From contig NW_014575557.1 in the NCBI RefSeq assembly GCF_000708205.1, positions 496,143 to 560,142 of the forward strand: a stretch of 64,000 bases of DNA, in the 5' to 3' direction. Shown here piece by piece: positions 34,700 through 44,644 of this stretch. Position 1 is the stretch's first letter, and each line of letters opens with the position of its first letter. Source of the stretch: Mixia osmundae IAM 14324 (lineage: Eukaryota; Basidiomycota; Mixiomycetes; Mixiales; Mixiaceae). The notes below the pieces were generated by a model. The model was not told the DNA's origin, made no database searches, and saw only the letters and a list, made by a program, of their open reading frames with translations. A program made the position numbers and the translations under genes.

Positions 34700-35624
34700 T
34701 CACTCAATATCGAGCTGGTAGCGAGAAGTGTAGAGGAGCGCGCTACCTCTGAAGGGCTCTGTGCCTGCTTGAACGCCAGACAGGATCAAGCTAGGATCGA
34801 TCTTGTAGTTGTCGATGCCGTATTGGATGAACGGCATCAGTGAGGCATTGAAGTCGTTCATGTGCGAGTTGTTGTCGTTGAGGAAAGTGAGGACTTGCCA
34901 GTTCTCGACGTTGCCAAGCCAGACTTGCCAGTGCGTGCCTTTGATGTCGGCCTCTGCGACTTTCTTGCCAGCAGGTAGAGCTGGTCCTCGTTTCGATAGC
35001 CAGATCTGCAGGGTGACAACCAGTCAACGTAATTTGCTTGGAGATGTGGGGATCGCTCACCATGATCTCCCATTTGGAATGAGCATCTGCGACGCCGTGG
35101 CCAGGCTGAGAAGTAGTAGAAAAGAAGATATCGAACGAGACATCTGCCGAGACTGCCGAGGACTGAGCGTAATGCCACTGCCAAGCAGCGCTGAGCGTCT
35201 TGTAGTCTTTGTACGGGCGGTTGCCCGTTGGCTTCTGGACGTTCGAATAGGTCTTGACCTGATCGTCATTACCTGACCATTGCCAATCGGTAGACCAGAC
35301 AATGCCGCCGTCCTCTGAGCATCCGTGAAAAGCTGCACTCTGGTGTCCTGTGCCGCTGTGCATGCCCCATTGGTTGGTCTGCGGCGTACGACTTTGGCGT
35401 CAGCACGAGACTGTTTGCTCAAGTGAGACCAGACAAACGGAGAGCTCGTAGCCATTGCACAGATCGCCTTGCTGCGCATACTGTGCATTCAGAGTGAGGA
35501 GCGCCGGACGCATGAAGCCAAAGCGTTTGTGCAATTTGGCCATGCGAGTGGGCGCGAGAGCAGCTGAGCTTGCATGAGCCAGCACGCAAGCAGCGATGAC
35601 GGTAAAGAGCGATAGCTTGAGCAT
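34700..35624 (-). CDS. Secreted GH12 endoglucanase/xyloglucanase A
   Basis: Exons complement(34700..35005, 35061..35378, 35439..35624), 269 aa. A signal peptide (MLKLSLFTVIAACVLAHASS) is followed by a short basic stretch and the GH12 fold: TNQWGMHSG, IVWSTDWQWSG, VSFDIFFST, then the nucleophile Glu in WEIM|IWLSKRG (the intron falls right after EIM) and the acid/base Glu in GVQAGTEPFRGSALL. Both catalytic residues are present, so the enzyme looks active. GH12 enzymes cut beta-1,4-glucan or xyloglucan of plant walls outside the cell; which substrate cannot be said. A second GH12 gene lies directly upstream on the same strand. Confidence 0.92.
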
Positions 35625-36310
35625 TCTGAGAAGCGGTGGAGGTGCACGAGAGTCGATCAACGACTCGCTGCAAAGCTGAGTAGTGCCAAGCGGCGATGAA
35701 GCAAATTTGTCGAGATTCCGAGACAGGGCAACCGCGCGCATTCGGCTCGACCTGCGACGCGTATCGACTCCATAACGGGCACTAGATGCAGCATGGCGGC
35801 GAGAGCGTCAGCGCAACTTTCTGTTTGTCGACTTGTGCGACGAGCTAGCGAGAGCGTCTGGGTGAGATCTGTGGGGAGAGCACGCGCGCGCCCGATTTAT
35901 ATTCACGGCACACAGTGGAGATCTCCACCTGATCCCCATTCGCAGCTTCGTGTGCACGCAGGCAACAGGCGATGCTCACTTGTTGAGGCACGCTCGGCAC
36001 ACGAAGTCCGTCATGATCTTCTGATAGCACGCAAACTCGGACCGATGTGCACACATTCGTCCACCACGGTCTTCAGCATCACACACGAACAACCACGCGC
36101 TATCTTTCACATTATCACGTAGAATGCGTTCGTTTTGTAGAGCACCGAAAGCTGAGCTTCCCTCTCGATTTCATTTCGAGATTCATCATCTACCTTGTAC
36201 GAGACTGAGTGCTCTAGGTTCTGACATCGCTTGACAGCAGCTTCAAGCCAAGCGCAATGCCCGCACTTCTGAATGCATTTGACCCGCAGACACATCAGGA
36301 CAGAAAAGCC
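35625..36310. other. Intergenic, promoter side of GH12 A
   Basis: This 0.7-kb gap lies between the stop of GH12 B and the start of GH12 A. It should hold the regulatory region of GH12 A. The only element I can point to is a TATA-like ATATAAAT on the minus strand. I see no gene. Confidence 0.4.
35895..35902 (-). promoter_or_regulatory. Possible TATA box of GH12 A
   Basis: Minus-strand ATATAAAT, about 270 bp upstream of the GH12 A start codon. The distance is long for a fungal gene without a leader intron, so this is a weak call. Confidence 0.25.
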
Positions 36311-37847
36311 TTAGACAATCTCGATGTCCCATTTTGTCGTGACAAGGCGAGCTGATCCGACAAAAGGTTCGTGGCCTGCTTGTACACCGGACAAATTGGT
36401 CGGCTCGATCTTGTAGTTGTCGATAGCGTGATGGACAAAGGGGAGGAGATCTCCCCTGTATTCGTTCATGTTGGCGCTATCGATGTTGACGTAGCTCACG
36501 ATATCCCAAGTTTGTACGGTACCCGTCCAGACCTCCCAACGCGAGCCATTGACGGTCACCTCGGCAACTTTGGAGCCTGCCGGGTTGACGTTTCGGCGCG
36601 ATAGCCAGACCATGATCTCGGCCGTTGAGGTCGAGTCTGCAATGCCCTTGCCGTCTTCAGTAGACCTAGACAAGAAAATGTCATAGGACACATCAGCATC
36701 TGTTCCAATCAGCGCTGTTAGTGCATGACCGTGCGCCTGAAGGTGACGACGCACGAGCCGAATCGGCATTCTCGTATCTCCAATGCCATTCCGACACGAG
36801 CGACTTGTAAGTCGAAACGTGTCTGCTGCCGGTACGTCGCTGAACATTCGCAAACGTCTTGACGACATCCTTGGCGCCAGACCATTCCCATTCGGTCGAC
36901 CATGCGATCGAGCGACCGACACAGCCATCAAAGTGGACTTTCTGATTGCCCTGGCCGGCGTACTGGTTCCATTGATTCGATGAGAGGATGATACCAGAGC
37001 AGGGCGTCTCCTTGACGGCATATTGTCCGCTCAGTGTCAGAGCCCCAGCCATCGTGATCGCGTCCTTGCCACGGGGAGCGGGTCGCGAGGGTTGGGGGGC
37101 TGGGACAGGCGTAGACGCATGGTGCTCTGCTGACTCGGGCGCAGCTTTCTGCAAAGCCGGCTGAGTCTTCTTGGGCTTGGGCTCAAAGGGCTGCGTTTTG
37201 GGTCTATCGCCATGGTCTGCTTTCGGCTGACGAGCTTTTCCGAGTTTGCTGGCCTCTGAGTGCTCATGCGCCAGGTGTGCCTCATGAGCCAAATGGGCTT
37301 CGTGGTCCAAATGGGCCTGGTGTGCGACATGCGCAAGATGACCGACATGATCGACATGTGCGAGGTGAGCATCATGCGCTGTCATTGCTTCGTCGGCAAC
37401 GTAGCCAGCATGTTCACGATGAGACTTGGGCTCTTCATGATGCTTGCCCTTGTGTGCATGGTGATGTTTGCCTTTCTTGTGTTGAGCCTCATGATGATGC
37501 TGGGGTGCATCCTCATGACTCTCTGACTTAGCAGGTGCCGTCTTGGGAGCGTTGCTATGAGATGGCTCGTGAGCAGGAGGAGGCTTCACAGGCGCTTGCT
37601 TAGGGCTCTGGTGGTACACGGGCTTTGGCTGATGGTGTACTACCGGTTGGGTCTTGGGCGGCGGATGATCGATCGGCTTCTTCGTAGACGGAGGCGGGGG
37701 CGAGGTATGCTGAACGGGCTTGGGCGATGGCGACGAGGTAGCGGGACGACGACAGGTCCTTCTGGACACATGCGGGTAGTCTGCTGCGGCGTCCTGCGCC
37801 AGCAGACTGAGACCGACTGTAAAGAGCGTGGCGACGAGCAGCTTCAT
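36311..37847 (-). CDS. Secreted GH12 glucanase B with long His/Pro/Lys-rich region
   Basis: Exons complement(36311..36699, 36755..37847), 493 aa. A signal peptide (MKLLVATLFTVGLSLLAQ) is followed by about 250 low-complexity residues: first Pro/Lys/His (KPPPAHEPSHS), then strongly His-rich (HHHEAQHKKGKHHHAHKGKH) and an Ala-His-Leu/Asp-His repeat (for example HLDHEAHLAHEAHLAHEH). The GH12 domain begins near residue 272 (GALTLSGQYAV, SSNQWNQYAG, IAWSTEWEWSG, VSYDIFLSRS). Its nucleophile is in AEIMVWLSRRN and its acid/base Glu in GVQAGHEPFVGSARL. Catalysis looks intact. The His-rich part could bind metal, wall polymers or act as a spacer; this is inference. Intron positions differ from GH12 A. 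Confidence 0.9.
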
Positions 37848-38120
37848 TGTTTGGGTACGTCTCTTTCGATCTTGGGAGCGCTACGAATTTCTTGCTCGAC
37901 GACCATCGCGAACGAGACGACGTGGCACAGTGTCGGTCCGTCGCTGTGTTTCAGAGCAAGCACGGATCAGCTGACGAGACAGTTTGAAGGTGTGAAGGGG
38001 AGCAAGGGAAGGAGTGACAGCCATGCGCAGATCGCCGTGAAAAGCTTGCAAGGCTGAAGACATGCAAGACGCGACTTGTCCTTGTCGGCCTTGTCACCGA
38101 CCGATCGATGACGGAGACAG

Positions 38121-39574
38121 ATGGTCAGAAGCACAAATGCCATCGTCGGCATTGTCTTTGTCTCGCTCATCTTGGACTTGCTGGCCTTCACCATCCCGCT
38201 GCCTCTCTTCCCTCGACTGATCCAGCACTATGTCGATCAAGAACGACACGGTAGCACGCTCCTCTCGTCGACGCTAGCCGGTCTACGTCACTATAGAGCC
38301 TACCTACACAGCTTGGGCCTTTCTCAGGTATCTACCGCAACAGAGCAGAACGTCAAATGGGATGTCACACTGTTAGGTGGCCTGCTCGGCTCGGTCTTTT
38401 CGCTGGGACAGTGCGTCATCGCGCCAGCACTGGGCAGATTGAGCGACAAGTATGGCCGCCGCGCCGTCTTGCTCACCACGATGGCAGGCAACATCCTCTC
38501 CTCGCTCGTCTGGCTCTTCTCGACCACGTTCTCGACCTACCTGCTCTCGCGAATCATTGGTGGACTGAGCGAGGGTAACGTCCAGCTCAGTATTGCCATC
38601 ATCTCCGACGTCACGACTTCTCAGCAGCGAGCAAGAGCGATGGCGCTCATCGGGCTCGCTTTCAGCTTGTGCTTCACCTTTGGCCCGGCATTGGGCGCCT
38701 ATCTCGCCCCTAGAGCAATGTCAACCAGCCTATCGCTCAACTACTATGCCATGCCGGCTGCAATGGCGACCGGGCTCCTCATAGCAGAGACTCTCCTGCT
38801 CGCTGCTCTCCTGCCGGAGACTCGAACATCTACTGCCAATCTTTCGTCCGAATCGACCAAGCAAGCTCCTCGCCGCTCCGTCACAGAAAGGCGAGCGCGA
38901 CTGACTGCACTCAGATCGACCCATCTCGGCTTCATCCTATTCTTCTCGTCAGTGCTCATCGACTGTCGCTGCATTCTGCTGCTAACTTTCTCCGCAGAGG
39001 CGCCGAATATACCCTGACTTTCCTAGCATACGATCTGTTCGCCTACTCGAATGCGAAGAACGGACGCCTGCTCGGCTTTATCGGTCTTCTCAGTGCGCTC
39101 CTACAAGGCGGCTATGTGCGTCGGGCGGCAGTCAAAAAGGGATCGGCCTATCTCGCAAAGACAGGCATCTCCTCATCCGGCCTCGCAATGGTGCTGCTCT
39201 GTCTACTGCCAGCATTGGCAGACACCTCACCTCGAGCGAGTGCCCTCTGTCTCTATGCAGCAGCGGCAGCTCTGGCATATACCAGCGCAACAGTCGTCAA
39301 CTCGCTCAACACACTCGCATCGCTCGAATGCGACGAGAGTATGCAGAAGGATGCACAGCCGAAAGACGTCATACCCAAGGGCGAAGCGCTCGGTAGAATG
39401 CGAAGCGCAGGACAGCTCGGTCGAACGCTCGGTCCCTTGCTCGCCACTTCTACGTACTGGCTATTGGGTCCAGCAAAATGCTACGGAGCATTCGCAGTCG
39501 GTCTGCTTGTTGTCCGCTTTCGCTCTCAGGCTGTGCTCAGCGCTTCACCCGATCACGACGAAAAAGCAGAATAA
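38121..39574 (+). CDS. MFS transporter (MFSD10/TETRAN-like)
   Basis: Exons 38121..38947 and 38998..39574, 467 aa. The major facilitator pattern is clear: helix 1 (IVFVSLILDLLAFTIPLPLF), the loop 2-3 motif GRLSDKYGRRAVLL, RIIGGLSEGNVQLSIAI in helices 4-5, and a second half with GFIGLLSALLQGGYVRR and GRTLGPLLATSTYWLLGP. A long loop after helix 1 and the FLAYDLF block recall the MFSD10-like group of drug or organic-anion transporters, but substrate is unknown. The intron has a TGCTAAC-like branch site near its 3' end. It is divergent from GH12 B (273 bp) and converges on the secreted-family gene, with stops 24 bp apart. Confidence 0.82.
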
Positions 39575-39598
39575 TGCATCTCGCACGCAATGCGCTCG

Positions 39599-40732
39599 CT
39601 ACCTCAACAATTTGCCCAAGAGTCCCTGCACTTGAGCAATCGCCTGCTGAGCTGCTGTGCCGACATTCCCTGTCGTCGTCGTCGTCGCCTGAGTGGTCGC
39701 TTGAGCGGTTGTATTGCCTGTCGTCTGTGCATCAACTGCGGCAGCCTTCTGCTTCTTTTTCGTCGTCGTCGTCGTCGTCTTCGCCTTGCGCGTTGTCGTC
39801 GTGGCGGTGGTCTGAGCGGCAACAGCTGCGGCTTGCTTGGCAGCCAATACAGCATCTTGAGCATTAACGGCCGTCGTATTATCACTCGAGCGTGCTTTGA
39901 CCGTGAAGTAGACGACATCGTCGAAAGCACCCCGCTGAGCTACAGGTCCGTTCAAGGCTGCATGATTAGCCGTCGTAGTGATACTTGCTAGTCTGTATGC
40001 ACCGGCAGGCAGTCCACCGGTGACATCGGTACTGAGCACGCCATTCTGCGCTTGATCGTTAAGACCCTTGAAGAAAGCGAACGAGGTAGGATCCACTGGC
40101 GTAGTCTGTTGCAGTGAGCTGAGCTTCTGAATGACCACATGCGAATGTCCGAGCGTGATGCCTTGCGCATCGAGCTGAGCTGGCGCAGAGAAGTAGTTCG
40201 TGTCAGCATTGACGAACTGACCAGTGGCAAGGTTGGAGATCGCCATCTTTATCGTGAACGTCTCGTCCGGATTGATGAGATCATTGTTCAACGGGTTCTG
40301 GAACTTGGTCGAAGGTAGCTGATTGGCCGCAGCGATCTGACCGAGCGGTATGGGGTTGCACGAGCCTTGCTTCTGCTGGAGACCATTCGTGATCTGCTGA
40401 TTTGTTCCCGCACAAAAGTTGATGAAGTTGTTCGTCGAGGTTAATGATGGTACTTGGCCAGCCTCTGCGACTGCCTGTCCGTTCTGTGCAATGTTTGAGC
40501 CGATCTGAGATGCGTCCAGAGTGAGACTGGTTTGTAAAGCGCTACGTCAAAGCGTCAGCCAAGCCCAGCTGAGATCTTGAGAGCGCATGACATACTTGTT
40601 GACCGCAGCGTTGTTCTGTGTCTTGGTTCTTCCAGCCCGCGGTAACAATTGCATGCGAGAGTCTGCTGCATAAAGATGCGCCGGCGCAAAGCTCATCAAG
40701 AGCACGAAGGAGAAAGGCGTCACTGAAAGCAT
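39599..40732 (-). CDS. Secreted basidiomycete family protein, copy 1 (Thr/Lys-rich tail)
   Basis: Exons complement(39599..40541, 40596..40732), 359 aa. A signal peptide (MLSVTPFSFVLLMSFAPAHL) is followed by a domain common in basidiomycete secretomes and often mislabelled ribosomal protein S17 in databases: SLTSTNNFINFCAG, GSCNPIPLGQI, FTIKMAISNLATGQFVNA, QGITLGHSHVVIQKL, FAFFKGLN, GGLPAGAYRLAS and RGAFDDVVYFTV. Its function is unknown. The C-terminal third is low complexity: Ala/Gln, then Thr/Lys runs, good sites for O-mannosylation, ending with a short helix. A paralogue follows immediately upstream on the same strand. Confidence 0.85.
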
Positions 40733-40986
40733 GACGGCCAGCGTCTATTGAATCTGACAAGTCGGAAGCAGGAAGCGAGATGAACTGCACGAGACGATTG
40801 CTGCATCATAAAGGCTTGGCGCGAGGTGAGAAAGGGAAGCGAGATGTAAGATTTGTATGCGTGCGCACGGACCGCGCGAAGACTAGTTGCGCAAGGTAAG
40901 ATTGCATCAGCAGATACGCGTGCGCCTGCGAAAGTCAAAGCCCCCAAAGAGATGCATCCGACTATGCACTCTGCATACAAATGCCG

Positions 40987-42109
40987 CTATGCGAATGCTG
41001 CAGCAATCGCCTTCCTGAGCGCATCTTCCTCCTTGAGCGCTTCAGATGACGGCTTGGGCACCGAGGCAGCTGCACGGGGTTGACCTTGCGCCGAGGCCGA
41101 TGCAGGACGAGCAGGGTTCGATGCCAATGCAGCTGGGCGTGCAGGGGGATTGCCACGCGAAGTCTGAACTTGTGATTGCGATTGCGATTGGGGTCGACCG
41201 CTACTCTGAGGCGGAGCGCGAGGGGGCTGACGAGCCTGCTGTGCGGGTACCGGCGGAGCGGATGAGCTTAATTGTGCTTGGGTTTGAGCTTGTCCGACCG
41301 AGAAGTAGATGACATCATCAAAGGCACCTCGGGCTGCAACAGGTGAAGTAATGGCCTGATGATTTGACTGACTCAAGATTGAAGCCAGTCTATATTCGCC
41401 TGCCGGCAAGCCACCTTGTAGTTCCAAAGACATGACGCCGTTGACCGCTTTGCCATCCATTGCTTTGAAGACGGCAAACTGAGTGGGATCGAGCATTTCG
41501 GTACTTGATGCAGAAGCAACCCGCTGAATGACGATATGACTGTGCCCCATGACATATCCATTCTGATCCAGTCGAGACGGTGCAGCTAGATACTCCGTCT
41601 CGCCAGAGACAAAGTTGCCCGAATCGAAGTTGGCGACGGCCAGCTGGATTGGAAAGCTTTGACCTGCTGGTAGCGCTTGGCCGTTGCGTGGGAATTGGAA
41701 GCGAGCTGAGGGCATCTGTTAGGCAGCATCAGCAACAGGTCCGAGCACCAGGGCAAGTAGACATACCTTGTCGGCTGCCATGAGCTGGCCCATAGGGATC
41801 GGATTGCATGAGCCCGTCTTGACTTGACGGCCGTTTGTGATCTCTTGGTTCGTTGAGCCACAGAAGTTGACTGCTCTGCACGTAAGCTCATGTCAACATA
41901 TGACATCTTGTGCACATACTGAAGTTGTTTGCCGAGGTAAGAGACGGGCTTTGACCCGGTGCGACTTTGCCTGACATGCCATCTCGCCCACTCGCAGTAC
42001 TGATCTGAGATGGATCCACACTGAGGACCGTCTGGGCTTCGGGCGCAAGGGGTAGACCGCTAACTTGCAACGCGAGTACTGAAGCAAGGCAGATCACTGT
42101 CGTAAGCAT
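40987..42109 (-). CDS. Secreted basidiomycete family protein, copy 2
   Basis: Exons complement(40987..41715, 41767..41870, 41920..42109), 340 aa. A signal peptide (MLTTVICLASVLALQVSGLP) precedes the same domain as copy 1: SLTSANNFINFCGSTNQ, GSCNPIPMGQLMAADK, FPIQLAVANFDSGNFVSG, YVMGHSHIVIQRV, FAVFKAMDGKAVNG, GGLPAGEYRLAS and RGAFDDVIYFSVG. The C-terminus is Pro/Gln/Ser/Ala-rich, unlike the Thr/Lys tail of copy 1. None of its two introns is at the position of the single intron of copy 1. Function unknown; the conserved GHSHxVIQ block is the most striking candidate site. Confidence 0.85.
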
Positions 42110-42972
42110 TTTGCTGCTTGTAGCCGGAGACTGGCTCTCGTGAAGCGAGCAAAGATCTTATAGATGGGCAACATTCCGTGCGGCGCAAGAAGGGGAGGAC
42201 GTGGCACAGCCTCTTGCCACGGCGCATAGCAGAGCACTGCCAGGAGACTCGAGGGAGGTTCAGTGCTCGATCCGTCTGATGAAGCCGATGAGAGAAAGGC
42301 TCGTGCGCAGGGTGCGCGTGCCGCGTGCGATCAAGACAAAGGAGGCATCGTCATTGCGATTGACGAGCGATTCGGGAGAGGCCTGCCTGCCTGCTTTGTC
42401 ATTGTCTCCGAGCGACGACAGGCCGATCCACCGCCCATTCATCGACTGCGTAAGATTTGCAGGCAAACTGGGATGTTTCGCATTTTTGTTGAGCTGTAGA
42501 TGCCGCGCATGCGGCTGGCGATTTTAGCCAAACCTTGCTTGCTCTCACTTGCAGCACCTTTGTCTGCTCAAATTTTCATCCACTTTCCTCTCGCCGTTAC
42601 TTCACCGCTCTTCACCTACACTCTCGTTCTTTGGGGCCGCGCAAAGACCGGACAGAGCCTCGTATGACGCCGAGCGCGCCTATAATCACTCGTAGAGGCT
42701 CTGCGGCATGGGAATTGCCTCTTTGCGCGACCTCCTCGCTGTCACATCAAGTCCGGACTTGGCAGCCTGACGCATCATCGCAAGCTCCTATTACTGTTTG
42801 CTCCTCAGGCGCAACTCGGACGATGGAGTACCAACTCGACACGATGCAATCAAGAGAGTGAGATTGTGCAATGCAAGGTATGCCTCTACAGAGTGCAAAG
42901 TGTCTATACTGATTATGCTTATTTTGATGACATGTCTAGATGCTAGTGAGACGCCGAACCGACAGAGCTTTC
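42110..42972. other. Intergenic region upstream of secreted-family copy 2
   Basis: About 0.86 kb between the copy 2 start and the HMG gene stop, both on the minus strand. Frames of about 100 codons on the plus strand (42201..42527, 42535..42861) lack motifs and splice partners and are not called. Apart from a TATA box near copy 2, nothing specific was seen. Confidence 0.4.
42157..42162 (-). promoter_or_regulatory. TATA box of secreted-family copy 2
   Basis: Minus-strand CATCTATAAG context, with TATAAG 48 bp upstream of the start codon. A well-placed TATA box fits a strongly regulated secreted-protein gene; the link to regulation is inference. Confidence 0.5.
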
Positions 42973-44307
42973 TCAAGACCAGCCTTGAGGCACAAAGTCG
43001 TCCGCAATTTGCCAAGGATCATTGCTAAGCGTCGGGTAGAAAGTCGACACCGGCACGCGGTCGGACCAGCCTTGGTATGTCATTGCATCCGTCAGCGCAT
43101 TCATGTCGTAGCTGACAGGCATCGCAGGTGCAGGCATAGACTCGTACAAATAAGACTTGAGTGGCGCGCCCATCGCCGGTTGGAGCTCCGGCTGCAATTG
43201 ACAGGTCGCTGGTGTGGGTGTATCGGGCGCTGCAGGAAGCTGCCAGCCCCATAGAGACGATGGCTGCTGCGGCTTGACTTCCGACGTCATCGACATTGGG
43301 CTAGCGAGGACAGATTCGACACGGTGATCCATGTAGCTGCTTTGCAGCGAGGACAGCATGTCGGGCGACAGCTGCAGACCATCGTCCACCGAGAACCCGG
43401 AGCTCGCCGATGTGACGGAAAAGGCGCTGGGCGACTCTGACCAGCACCCGATGGGGATATCGCCTGATTGCTCAGGAAGACCGAACGTTGGCTGGCGGAG
43501 CGAGAAGCATGGCTCGTCGACTTCAATCGGGCTGTTGAACTGGCTAAAGGTCGATGCGCTCGACAAGTCGCTTGCGTAGAAATCGCTCGACTCGCCACAG
43601 TCCGAACTCGACACGAAGGAATCAGATCGAGGCGTGAAGGACATCTCAGACTTGGCTGATGCGGTCCGCGAGCGAGAGGAAGTAGCCTTCAGTCTGGTTA
43701 CTTTGGCACACGCTTTTGGAGAAGCAGGCTCAGACATCTCTATTCGCTTTGCAGGACGATAACAATAATCTGCAAAATGTATCAGACGAAGTCCAGAAAA
43801 GCAGACCGGCTCAACTGACTCGGATACATCTGACCATGCTCACGCTTTGCTTGCGCTGCCTTTTGCGCATATCTTTCCTTTACTTCAGCCGGTTCTTTTC
43901 TGCACAAACGATGAAAAGTCAGCCACTTCTACAAGAACCGTTTGTATAGCAGCGACGAACCTCCACAACTCTCCAATGATCTTGCTCAGCTCGGATTGAC
44001 GCAGAACCTTTCCCTTGACGCTGTCGCCGAGATCGTTTGCTGCAAGTCTCTCGTGCCGGTACAGGATGAATTTGTTTGGCGCTCTCGGAATGTGTGACTT
44101 GTTCTTGTTGCGTTTGTTGGCCTTCTTGGGCGAAAGCAAGGGCGATGACAGCATACCGACCTGACCATCTCGGTCGACAAAGGTGTTGCCTGTAGCGATA
44201 TCGCCAAAGACTGCGTGCGGATCTGAGCAGTCGAAGCCAAGACCGATAGCCGGCATTGCCAGGTTTTGCTGCGAGTTAGTCCATTGCGATACAAAGGCAG
44301 ACGACAT
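42973..44307 (-). CDS. HMG-box (MATA_HMG) transcription factor
   Basis: Exons complement(42973..43769, 43820..43899, 43961..44307), 407 aa. The HMG box spans residues 73-149 and is spread over three exons: IPRAPNKFILYRHERLAAND, QSELSKIIGELWRKEPAEVK, RYAQKAAQAKREHGQMYP, then NYCYRPAKR. The MYPxYxYRPxKR end is typical of the sequence-specific MATA/SOX-like HMG group that includes mating-type and ROX1-like repressors. A basic patch (KKANKRNKNK) just before the box is a likely nuclear signal. The C-terminal 250 residues are Ser/Pro/Gln-rich without a known domain. Whether it acts in mating cannot be told; STE12 lies about 3 kb away. Confidence 0.87.
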
Positions 44308-44644
44308 GGCTGCTTGTTCCTGCGAGAATGCTCGACTACCGACTCAAGACTCGCTACTTGAGAAGGTCTACTTCCAAGGCTCAGTATGTGTCGCACGATG
44401 CATTCCTAGCGGCACTTCTGGCTATGCGATCCTCCGCGCCTTTTCGAGCGTTTCACCCTGATGCTACGGTCAGGTTCTCGTGGGCTAGTCGCTCGATTGC
44501 GCGTAAGCGACGATCACTAAAAAAGAAAGTTGTTATTCAGTCCATTAAATTTCATATTTCACGCGCAGTCCGGCCTTGTGGTAGCGACCGAAAACATCGC
44601 CGCGCCTGTAAGATGAGCCAGTATAGCAAGACGAGAGCATGCAT
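44308..44644. other. Intergenic region upstream of HMG gene
   Basis: 337 bp between the HMG start codon and the stop of the next minus-strand gene. It is presumably the HMG promoter plus a 3' UTR. No gene or clear element was found. Confidence 0.4.
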
